A stretch of DNA of 64,000 nt, taken from the NCBI GenBank assembly GCA_945876745.1, contig CAMCPL010000007.1:1-64000 (forward strand), read 5' to 3'. Of this stretch, positions 1 to 6,761 are shown piece after piece (positions within the stretch are counted from its first letter, which is position 1; each line of letters begins with the position of its first letter). This DNA is from an uncultured Clostridia bacterium. GTDB taxonomy: Bacteria; Bacillota; Clostridia; Oscillospirales; Acutalibacteraceae. The position numbers and the translations under genes are program-made. The notes under the pieces are model-generated. The model saw only the letters and a list, made by a program, of their open reading frames with translations, searched no databases and was not told where the DNA came from.

Positions 1-1
1 T

Positions 2-85
2 TGCTATGCAGAATTAGCAGTAAATAATGCACAAAATCTATATGATGACTTATTGAAGTGCACAGGGGACGGTGCCTTGTGTTGA
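2..85 (+). CDS. C-terminal tail of a truncated upstream gene (partial)
   Basis: An open frame enters from the left edge and stops at TGA 83-85; it encodes about 27 residues including VNNAQNLYDDLLK. The last codons are already inside the 15-bp terminal repeat that starts at 59, so the protein ends in CTGDGALC. The neighbouring gene at 278-802 ends in a very similar way (SDGSLC), in the next copy of the repeat. That parallel suggests both genes end where a repeat was inserted. The family cannot be told from so short a tail. Confidence 0.35.
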   Translation, partial: CYAELAVNNAQNLYDDLLKCTGDGALC

Positions 86-254
86 TGAAACAAGGGGTGG
101 TTAACTCCGCCCCTTAACCCCTAATTCGTATGTAACAAGAGACAAGAGTATTGAATACACCCACGTCAATAATATCGCTTCGTATTCATATACCACCACC
201 GGTACAGGCGAAAATGAAAAGATTAATGAAACACAGGGAACCGTCCCCTGTGCA
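59..254. repeat. REP-bounded repeat copy 1, possible Rhs/YD-repeat remnant
   Basis: The element is bounded by perfect 15-bp inverted repeats, TGCACAGGGGACGGT (59-73) and its complement (240-254). Its interior is about 75-80% identical to 785-971. In one plus frame both copies encode a similar peptide (RDKSIEYTH, then ASYSYTTTGTGEN), which resembles the YD/Rhs-repeat style of wall-associated toxins. The outer palindrome resembles REP-like sequences that IS200-type (RAYT) transposases mobilise in Firmicutes. The repeat is seen directly; its origin is inferred. Confidence 0.65.
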
Positions 255-277
255 TGTCTATTATAATGGTGACGATA

Positions 278-802
278 ATGAATAAAAAATATATAAAATG
301 CTTTTTCGTATTATTGCTGTCTATGATTGTATTGGAAATATTAAACGGAATTGTCTATTTATTCACGTATTTTACATTAAACAGCATTATTACAAAAGGA
401 TTTATACCTTATATTACAGAAGAAAGTGTTGATATAATATGCAGAATTACAGTTGCAGTATTTTCGATAATATCATACTTCTTTATCGGTAAAAAAATCC
501 TTGGCAAATATGACGATAACAAATACAAACGAAATGTATTAATCGTATTGGCAGTTACTATTGCACTATCTTACCCGTTGGCAGCATATTTTTGTATACA
601 AATAGGTTTGTTTTATTCTATTCATTGGTCAATGTGTTCACCGGTGACATATATTTTGTTATCACCCATTTTGTTGATTGAAGAAACAATTCCGCTTTTG
701 TATGAAATATTATTTACTTTATTATCGCCAATTTCGGTATTGCTGATTTGGCTGTTTAGCAAAACAAAAGTGAATCAAGAATCAGACGGTTCCTTGTGTT
801 GA
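278..802 (+). CDS. Small multi-spanning membrane protein, unknown family
   Basis: A 174-residue hydrophobic protein with four or so predicted membrane segments, the first at about residues 7-30 after a short basic N-terminus (MNKKYIK). ATG 278 is preferred over ATGs at 254 and 266 because a GGTGAC ribosome site lies just upstream, while the earlier start sits inside the repeat. The C-terminus (SDGSLC) is encoded by the start of the next repeat copy. I do not recognise a family. A small membrane protein between Rhs-like remnants could be an orphan immunity protein, but nothing in the residues proves that. Confidence 0.6.
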   Translation: MNKKYIKCFFVLLLSMIVLEILNGIVYLFTYFTLNSIITKGFIPYITEESVDIICRITVAVFSIISYFFIGKKILGKYDDNKYKRNVLIVLAVTIALSYPLAAYFCIQIGLFYSIHWSMCSPVTYILLSPILLIEETIPLLYEILFTLLSPISVLLIWLFSKTKVNQESDGSLC

Positions 803-971
803 CGAAACAAGCTGTGGTTAACTCCGCCCCTTAACCCCTAATTTGTTTGTTTCAAGAGACAAGAGTATTGGATACACCCACGGCAATAATACCGCTTCGT
901 ATTCATATACCACCACCGGTACAGGCGAAAATAAAAAGATTAATTGAACACAGGAAACCGTCCCCTGTGCA
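785..971. repeat. REP-bounded repeat copy 2
   Basis: Second copy of the unit at 59-254. It shares the block with TGGTTAACTCCGCCCCTTAA and the block encoding RDKSI.YTHxNN.ASYSYTTTGTGEN. The left terminal repeat is degraded, while the right one (957-971) is intact. Bases 947-969 recur in perfect inverted orientation at 1468-1490, so the gene at 994-1467 is bracketed by inverted palindromes. Confidence 0.65.
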
Positions 972-993
972 CATACATGACTGGAGTAAAAAA

Positions 994-1467
994 ATGGGAA
1001 TATTTGAATATAATATAAGAAATCTCTTTGTTTTATTGATATTAATTATAGGAATTGGTTATGTGTCATATAGAATTATTACCCATTTTAGTACACCTAA
1101 TATTTCAAATAAGACTATAAAAACTATAATAATTTGTATTTTTAGTGTAATTTTTATGGCTTCGAGCTTTTTTGTTGTCGAAACAAATACGAAAAATAAT
1201 ACTGCTACTGTTACTGATATAGTTAGAGTGGGTAGTATTGGTGATTTTATTGTAAATTACACATTTTTTGTTATCGATGAGAATAACAATGAAATTGTAT
1301 ATATTACTCCTATCCTTTCGAGCAGAAAATATATAAAAAAATTAGAGGATATTAATCAAGGAGATAGAGTAATAATTCAATACGAAGAGAAGTTTAATTA
1401 TGCAATAGATATTAATAAAACAGGACAAGAACAATTAGGGACCAATCAGAATAACACAGGGGAATAA
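994..1467 (+). CDS. Small membrane protein with extracytoplasmic domain, unknown family
   Basis: A 157-residue protein. The frame is open from 847, but the first part is repeat-derived, and GGAG at 983-986 places the start at ATG 994 (MGIFEYNIRN). Two hydrophobic segments lie near residues 10-28 and 45-62. They are followed by a soluble, beta-rich, polar part (about residues 65-157) that looks extracytoplasmic or peripheral. No family is recognised. It is much more A/T-rich than the core genes, and it sits between inverted REP-like palindromes, which fits recent acquisition. It could be an immunity or accessory protein of a lost toxin gene; this is inference. Confidence 0.55.
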   Translation: MGIFEYNIRNLFVLLILIIGIGYVSYRIITHFSTPNISNKTIKTIIICIFSVIFMASSFFVVETNTKNNTATVTDIVRVGSIGDFIVNYTFFVIDENNNEIVYITPILSSRKYIKKLEDINQGDRVIIQYEEKFNYAIDINKTGQEQLGTNQNNTGE

Positions 1468-1490
1468 CACAGGGGACGGTTTCCTGTGTT
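1468..1490. repeat. REP-like palindrome, inverted copy
   Basis: The 23 bases are the exact reverse complement of 947-969 and can fold on themselves (CACAGG with CCTGTG). The copy lies directly after the stop codon of the gene at 994-1467 and could also act as a transcription terminator stem. Confidence 0.7.
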
Positions 1491-1573
1491 TACTGTAATT
1501 GATTATAGTATGCGTTGTTGTAATGAATTGTAGGGGATGGCGTCTCGACATCCCGTTAGAATATCGCATCTTT

Positions 1574-1938
1574 GGACGATTGATAATCGTCCTACGTAGG
1601 CAATAAAGAGTAATCCGAACCGTGGTTAAAATTGGCTGATTTGCCCTTACTCTGCGTTAAAAATACTCGGAATACGAAAAGTATTCCTGCGTTTTTGTGC
1701 CTTGATTAAGAACAAATCAGTTCAATTTTAACTCTTCGACCGAAAATGCTTGTAGTAAAGATGAATTTTGGGCTTTGAGACGGAAGCCCTACTCGCGTAA
1801 GGCGACGGCGAAAAGTTCAAAAGTCGCTTTAATACAAGTATTTTCGGCAGGTTCGGATTACTCTTTATTGCCTAGTTTTTAATATTTGTGTAGTCGTATC
1901 TTTACACGACGCCCTGTAGGGACGAGCATTGCTCGTCC
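1574..1938. repeat. Compound palindromic intergenic repeat, split by a MITE
   Basis: The left half carries the palindrome GGACGATTGATAATCGTCC (1574-1592) and the right half GGACGAGCATTGCTCGTCC (1920-1938). Intact copies of the same two-palindrome unit, about 90 bp long, occur at 26610-26700 and 31570-31660; a truncated one starts at 31893. Here the unit is interrupted by the element at 1599-1872. Apart from this, 1491-1980 holds no gene that I can support. Confidence 0.75.
1599..1872. mobile_element. Non-coding MITE with 23-bp perfect terminal inverted repeats
   Basis: The termini GGCAATAAAGAG... and ...CTCTTTATTGCC are perfect inverted repeats over 23 bp (1599-1621 and 1850-1872). Both are flanked by TA (1597-1598 and 1873-1874), as expected for target-site duplication by IS630/Tc1/mariner-type transposases. 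The 274-bp interior has no convincing reading frame and contains sub-terminal inverted segments (GAAAATGCTTGTA near 1743 and TACAAGTATTTTC near 1833). The surrounding repeat is interrupted exactly at the TA, so this is a nested insertion. Confidence 0.8.
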
Positions 1939-1978
1939 GTTTTTGTTTTTTATCTTGTTATCTGCTAATGTGACACAA

Positions 1979-2018
1979 AAAATGACTATCCAACAATCTT
2001 GTGCAGGATAGTCATTTT
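1979..2018. terminator. Rho-independent terminator of alr (bidirectional)
   Basis: Perfect 13-bp stem AAAATGACTATCC / GGATAGTCATTTT with T/A tracts on both sides. It lies 8 bp beyond the stop codon of the minus-strand alanine racemase gene. Confidence 0.8.
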
Positions 2019-2025
2019 TATACGC

Positions 2026-3099
2026 TTATTTATATACTCTCTCAATTCTCGGATTTACCATAAGCGGCGAAATGTCAGCCTGTGCGACGTCGCCGATTTT
2101 TACATCGCTTCCTGTTATGTCAACTGTGCAGTGGTCAAGTCCTATACTGCCGACAACAGGGTATTTTTTATCATTTATTGTGACATATATCCTCTCTTTT
2201 TTGAGGAATGATTTTAACGCCGATAAAACTGAACGCAGATTGTGTTCCTCTCGCTGAACGGTTATGCCGAAGCCGTCATAATGACCGAAAGGTATTACTG
2301 CGAGCGTTGTTTCGCACTTTGTTTTGTACGTTGCGCCGTAGCCAATCGAATATCCTGCAGGTACAGTTTTTGTTTCGATAACCTCTGCTTCGAGCATACC
2401 TATTCTGTTAAGTCCGCTGCTTTTTTGCGTAATAATTCTGCCTGTAAAAGCGGAGCCTATTCTGACTGCACCGAGTGAAACGTTATCAAAATTGAACAGA
2501 GCAGGAGAGTTAGCGCAATGGAGTGTACCGACGCTTCCCACCTTGCTTTCAATCTGCTTCATAACGTCCTTGAAAACCTCTAATTGAGCCTTTGTTGGTC
2601 CGTTTTGCTCAAATGCACAGGGGAAATGCGTGTATGCGCCGACAAATTCGAGATTTTCCATATCATAGCATTTGACAGCCTCGTCAATCTCATTGGGCAT
2701 AAAGCCGTATCTTCCCATTCCTGTGTCAATTTTGAGGTTGCATTTTACGGTTTTGCCCATTTCCCTTGCAACATCGTTCATTACCTGCGCCGCATTGAGT
2801 GAGCCGATAACGGCGGTTGCGTCATATTTCGCAATTATCTCGCACTCGCTTTTAACACAGGTGCTTCTCAAAACGATAATTGCCTCGTCCTTGAGGATTT
2901 CTCTCAATATAGGCAGGTCGGAAATTTCCGTAACCGCAAAGGTATTTATTCCGTTTTCAAGTAGAATTTTCGTAAATTCCGCCATACCGAAGCCGTAGCC
3001 GTTGCCCTTAACTACCGCAATAATCGGCACCTTTGCTTTTTCTTTTATTATTTTAATATTTTCTTCTAATTTTGATTTATCAATTACGTATCTGCTCAT
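2026..3099 (-). CDS. alr: Alanine racemase (atypical)
   Basis: Fold-type III PLP racemase of 357 residues that interconverts L- and D-alanine for peptidoglycan. The PLP lysine is K31 in AVVKGNGYGFG; most Alr enzymes have VKANAYGHG, so two alanines are replaced by glycine. The catalytic tyrosine is likely Y254 (SIGYGATY). R213 (VRIG) and the C-terminal Y356 are present, but the usual CMDQ is LDH (321-323). It is shorter than typical Alr. The start codon overlaps the femX stop by one base (TAATG), so the two genes are translationally coupled. Given the altered motifs, a racemase for another amino acid used in the peptide bridge is possible. Confidence 0.85.
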   Translation of the reverse strand: MSRYVIDKSKLEENIKIIKEKAKVPIIAVVKGNGYGFGMAEFTKILLENGINTFAVTEISDLPILREILKDEAIIVLRSTCVKSECEIIAKYDATAVIGSLNAAQVMNDVAREMGKTVKCNLKIDTGMGRYGFMPNEIDEAVKCYDMENLEFVGAYTHFPCAFEQNGPTKAQLEVFKDVMKQIESKVGSVGTLHCANSPALFNFDNVSLGAVRIGSAFTGRIITQKSSGLNRIGMLEAEVIETKTVPAGYSIGYGATYKTKCETTLAVIPFGHYDGFGITVQREEHNLRSVLSALKSFLKKERIYVTINDKKYPVVGSIGLDHCTVDITGSDVKIGDVAQADISPLMVNPRIERVYK

Positions 3100-4136
3100 T
3101 ATCTGATTTTTTCCAAAATTCCTGTTGCTAAATTATAGAGTTTGTAAATCGGCTTGTTGATTACGTAGTCGAATTCGCCGACAAATTCCTTCATATATCC
3201 GCCGAAGCCGTGCTTAAATCTCCAAAGACCGTAGTGCGGATTATCGGGATTTTGACAGTCACCGCTTATTCCGCCGAAGTCGTATACCTTGCAACCGCAT
3301 TCCATACCCCATTGCATCATAGCCCATTGCAAAGCGTAGTTGGGGTAAACATTTCTGTGAGCGTTTGACGAAGCACCGTACTGATACTTCATTACGTTTT
3401 GTCCCCATTTAATTGCAAGCGTGCCTGCGATAGCTTTGCCTTCGTAGTATGCCATATAAAGCCTTGCATCGTCGGTCATACAATCGAGAATTTGCTCAAA
3501 ATACTCCTTAGGTCTAATTGAAAAGCCGTCTCTTTCGCCCGTTTCTTTCATAATCCTAACGAAATCGTCAAGCGCTTCCTTGCCGCAGATTTTTACCTCC
3601 ACGCCTTTTTTAGCGGCTTTTCTTATACGGTTTCTGTAATCCGGCTTAAAGGTGAGCATAAGCTCGTCCTCGCTCATACCGTTGTAATCGAAGCAGTAAA
3701 CAAATCTCGGCTGAACATTCTCAAAATCCATACAACCCGGATTTAATTCAACAAAGCCCTTGCTTACAAGATGATTTTTGAAATCTTGATTTTCAATAAC
3801 TATTTCAGGGTCGATTTTAAGGCAGTATGCCTTGTACTGCTTGCCTATTTCCAAAATTGCATTAAATAATTTATCGAATGTGTCGAAATCGTTTTCATCA
3901 CAAACAAAGCCTCTGCAGGCGTACATTAGCGAAGCCTTAATAACCGGAATACTTCTAATCAAAACACTTGCCGCTCCGATAATTTCACCGCCGTCATTCT
4001 TTAGCATAACAGCCTCCCACTTCCAAGCGGACTTAACCTTAGCCCATTTTGAAGAGTGTTGAAAAAGTCCCTTTGGGTGCTTTTTTATAAATTCCTCGTA
4101 TTGTTCTAAATTGCCCTTGTTTACTCTCTCTATCAT
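3099..4136 (-). CDS. FemAB/FemX-family peptidoglycan bridge aminoacyltransferase
   Basis: A 345-residue protein with the duplicated GNAT-like fold of the Fem family, which uses aminoacyl-tRNA to add residues to the lysine side chain of lipid II. Recognisable stretches are KGLFQHSSKWAKVK near the N-terminus, the FKPDYRNRIRKAAKKG block, and the YQYGAS...PNYALQWAMMQWG motif followed by YDFGGISG. It is the first gene of a two-gene unit with alr, which fits cell-wall amino-acid supply and use. A promoter is visible at 4172-4200. The amino acid transferred cannot be read from the sequence. Confidence 0.85.
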   Translation of the reverse strand: MIERVNKGNLEQYEEFIKKHPKGLFQHSSKWAKVKSAWKWEAVMLKNDGGEIIGAASVLIRSIPVIKASLMYACRGFVCDENDFDTFDKLFNAILEIGKQYKAYCLKIDPEIVIENQDFKNHLVSKGFVELNPGCMDFENVQPRFVYCFDYNGMSEDELMLTFKPDYRNRIRKAAKKGVEVKICGKEALDDFVRIMKETGERDGFSIRPKEYFEQILDCMTDDARLYMAYYEGKAIAGTLAIKWGQNVMKYQYGASSNAHRNVYPNYALQWAMMQWGMECGCKVYDFGGISGDCQNPDNPHYGLWRFKHGFGGYMKEFVGEFDYVINKPIYKLYNLATGILEKIR

Positions 4137-4171
4137 ATTGTCACCTAAATTTATAATTCCTTGTTTTTTTG

Positions 4172-4200
4172 ATTATATCATATAATCTGCTTTGTGTAAA
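4172..4200 (-). promoter_or_regulatory. Sigma-A promoter of femX-alr
   Basis: On the minus strand TTTACA and TATAAT are separated by exactly 17 bases, about 35 bases upstream of the femX start codon. Confidence 0.7.
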
Positions 4201-4206
4201 CACTTG

Positions 4207-6546
4207 TCAAACAAAGGCGATATCTCCTATAAGATATACGCCGCCGGCACATAACCATGCAACAACACATTGTAATATCACAATACAAATTGCCCATTTT
4301 GCACCAAGCTCACGCTTGATTGACGACACAGCCGCAACGCACGGAGTGTACAACAGGCAGAACGTCAAAAAGCTTGCCGCACTTAAAGGCGTCATAATAC
4401 CTTGAATATTTGTTCCTGCGAGAATACTTAATGTTGAAACAACGCTTTCTTTTGCAATAAAGCCGGTTATAAGCGAGGTCGACATTCTCCAGTCGCCGAA
4501 GCCCAGCGGTGCAAATATCGGTGCGATATATCCTGCAATCGTTGCAAGCATACTGTCCTTTGAATCGCTTATAAGCTCTAAGTGGAAATTAAATGTTTTC
4601 AAAAACCAAATAACTATAGTCGCTACGAATATTACCGTAAACGCTCTTGTTAAAAAGTCCTTTGCCTTTTCCCAAAGTAAATGGGCGGTTGTTTTTACGC
4701 TCGGCAGTCTGTAATTAGGAAGCTCCATAACAAACGGTACTGCCTCTCCTTTGAAAACCGTATTTTTTAGCAAAAATGCCGAAATGAGACCTATAAATAT
4801 TCCGCCGAAATAAAGCAAAAGCATAACTAACGCCTTACGCTGTGGGAAAAACTGTTCTGTAAAGAATGAATAAATAGGCAGTTTTGCAGTACAGCTCATA
4901 AACGGTATGAGCATTATTGTCATTTTTCTGTCACGCTCACTCGGTAGTGTTCTGCTCGACATAACGGCGGGAACGCTGCAACCGAAGCCGATTAACATCG
5001 GAACAATGCTTCGTCCGGAAAGACCTATTTTTCGAAGTGCTTTATCCATAACAAACGCTACTCTCGCCATATAACCGGTATCCTCTAATAACGATAAGAA
5101 GAAAAACAGAGTAACGATTATCGGCAAAAAGCTCAAAACGCTGCCGACGCCCTCAAATATTCCGTCAATTATCAGCGAGTGCAAAACCTCGTTAACATTC
5201 CAAGCTGTCAGCCCCTTGTCTACCGTCTGCGTAATAAAATCTATGAGCAGCTGAAGAAGCTCTTGAAGTCTTGCACCGATAACGCTGAACGTAAGCCAAA
5301 AAATCAAGCCCATAATTGCAATAAATGACGGAATTGCCGTGTGTTTTCCGGTTAGTATTTTGTCGATTTTTCGGCTTCTCTTGCTTTCCTTGCTTTCGTG
5401 AGGCTTAACTACACAGGTATCAACGAGCTTTTTGATGAATCTAAAACGCATATCCGCAATGGCGGCGGCTCTGTCGAGACCTCTTTCGTCCTCCATTTGC
5501 CTAATTATTGCTTCAACGAATTGCTTTTCATTTTCATCGAGATTCAATGCCTGTTCTATATGCGAGTCGCCCTCGACTAATTTTGTAGCCGCGAAGCGTA
5601 TCGGTATTCCGGCGCTTTTTGCGTGATCCTTTATCAGGTGCATAATACCGTGAATACATCTGTGAACTGCGCCGCAATTCTCACTTTCGTCGCAAAAGTC
5701 GTTAATTACGGGCTTTTCTTGATATTTCGCGATATGTACGGCGTGGCGTATCAATTCTTCAACGCCCTCGTTTTTTGAAGCAGAAATCGGAACAACAGGT
5801 ATTCCGAGCATTGCTTCGGTTTCGTTTATGAGTATTGAACCGCCGTTGCCCCTAACCTCGTCCATCATATTCAGCGCAAGCACCATTGGAATTTCAAGCT
5901 CCATTAGCTGCATAGTCAAATAGAGATTGCGCTCAATGTTTGTTGCGTCAACAATGTTTATTATACCCGTCGGCTTTTCATCAAGAATAAACTGTCTTGA
6001 TACAATTTCCTCGCTCGTATACGGAGAAAGGGAATAAATACCCGGCAAATCGACAACCTCGGTGTTTGGATGTCCTTTAATAACACCGCTTTTTCTGTCG
6101 ACAGTTACGCCCGGAAAATTTCCTACGTGCTGGTTGGAGCCTGTCAGCTGATTGAAAAGCGTTGTTTTTCCGCAGTTTTGATTTCCTGCAAGCGCAAAGG
6201 TTAAAACTGCGTCGTTTGGAAGGGGATTTTCGCTTTTCTTTGCGTGAAATCTGCCGCCTTCACCTAAACCGGGATGTTCTATTTTTGTTTTTTGAGACTG
6301 CTTTTTTCTCTGTACCTTACCGGATATCGGAGTTACTTCAATATTTTTTGCATCGTCTATTCGAAGCGTAAGCTCGTAATCGTGAATTCGAAATTCAATG
6401 GGGTCTCCCATAGGTGCAAATTTAATTAGAGTAATCTCGGATTTAGGCAAAACTCCCATATCCAAGAAATGCTGTCTTAATTCACCGTCACCGCCGACGT
6501 TTTGTATAATCGCCGATTGACCTTGCTTTAATTCGTTTAGTTTCAT
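4207..6546 (-). CDS. feoB: Fused FeoA-FeoB ferrous iron transporter
   Basis: A 779-residue polytopic membrane protein for Fe2+ uptake. Residues 1-75 form a FeoA SH3-like domain (MKLNELKQGQSAII...). A basic linker follows, then the FeoB G domain: G1 GNQNCGKTTLFNQ, G2 GNFPGVTVD, G3 DLPGIYSL, G4 NMMDE. The membrane half holds two gate-type segments (SFLPIIVTLFFFLSLLEDTGYMARVAF, split here by normal loops; GFGCSVPAVMSSRT). FeoA and FeoB are usually separate genes; the fusion occurs in some Clostridia and Bacteroidetes. A promoter is visible at 6576-6604. I saw no convincing Fur box. It is divergent from the aconitase operon. Confidence 0.95.
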   Translation of the reverse strand: MKLNELKQGQSAIIQNVGGDGELRQHFLDMGVLPKSEITLIKFAPMGDPIEFRIHDYELTLRIDDAKNIEVTPISGKVQRKKQSQKTKIEHPGLGEGGRFHAKKSENPLPNDAVLTFALAGNQNCGKTTLFNQLTGSNQHVGNFPGVTVDRKSGVIKGHPNTEVVDLPGIYSLSPYTSEEIVSRQFILDEKPTGIINIVDATNIERNLYLTMQLMELEIPMVLALNMMDEVRGNGGSILINETEAMLGIPVVPISASKNEGVEELIRHAVHIAKYQEKPVINDFCDESENCGAVHRCIHGIMHLIKDHAKSAGIPIRFAATKLVEGDSHIEQALNLDENEKQFVEAIIRQMEDERGLDRAAAIADMRFRFIKKLVDTCVVKPHESKESKRSRKIDKILTGKHTAIPSFIAIMGLIFWLTFSVIGARLQELLQLLIDFITQTVDKGLTAWNVNEVLHSLIIDGIFEGVGSVLSFLPIIVTLFFFLSLLEDTGYMARVAFVMDKALRKIGLSGRSIVPMLIGFGCSVPAVMSSRTLPSERDRKMTIMLIPFMSCTAKLPIYSFFTEQFFPQRKALVMLLLYFGGIFIGLISAFLLKNTVFKGEAVPFVMELPNYRLPSVKTTAHLLWEKAKDFLTRAFTVIFVATIVIWFLKTFNFHLELISDSKDSMLATIAGYIAPIFAPLGFGDWRMSTSLITGFIAKESVVSTLSILAGTNIQGIMTPLSAASFLTFCLLYTPCVAAVSSIKRELGAKWAICIVILQCVVAWLCAGGVYLIGDIAFV

Positions 6547-6575
6547 AATCCTGTCCTTAACTTAAAATTAAATTT

Positions 6576-6604
6576 ATTATAGCACCATTTTTAATGAGAT
6601 ACAA
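6576..6604 (-). promoter_or_regulatory. Promoter of feoAB
   Basis: Minus-strand TATAAT preceded by TTGTAT at a 17-base spacing, some 30 bases upstream of the FeoAB start codon. The -10 hexamer is perfect and the -35 weak, which fits a gene that needs de-repression or activation. Confidence 0.5.
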
Positions 6605-6676
6605 TAGAAATTATATATAAATACATTATGTTGTATGATTAATCGTAAAAATTTATATTTAATATCTGTGTTTGTA

Positions 6677-6705
6677 TTGACAAATTTCTGTCGATGATTT
6701 ACAAT
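6677..6705 (+). promoter_or_regulatory. Sigma-A promoter of the acn-icd-rex operon
   Basis: TTGACA (6677-6682) and TACAAT (6700-6705) are separated by 17 bases. The predicted transcription start is near 6712, giving a leader of about 50 bases before the aconitase start at 6762. Confidence 0.75.
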
Positions 6706-6722
6706 AACATTGACAAAATAAT

Positions 6723-6736
6723 TAACAAGTTTGTTA
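6723..6736 (+). promoter_or_regulatory. Palindromic candidate operator TAACAA-GT-TTGTTA
   Basis: A perfect 6-bp inverted repeat with a 2-bp centre lies just downstream of the predicted transcription start, a typical repressor position. The Rex regulator is encoded two genes downstream. However, the canonical Rex box is TTGTTAA-N4-TTAACAA, i.e. the half-sites in the opposite order, so the regulator is uncertain. Confidence 0.35.
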
Positions 6737-6761
6737 TTTATACTGTATAGGAGGAATGTAA

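Noticed and set aside
847-993. N-terminal extension of the 157-residue protein back to 847
   Set aside because: It consists of the repeat sequence and lacks a ribosome site; ATG 994 has GGAG.
6710-6728. Rex box TTGACAAAATAATTAACAA
   Set aside because: The right half is perfect, but the left half has mismatches and the spacing is five, not four.
6710-6744. Second TTGACA/TATACT pair before aconitase
   Set aside because: The spacing is 23 bases, too wide for a sigma-A promoter; the pair at 6677-6705 fits.
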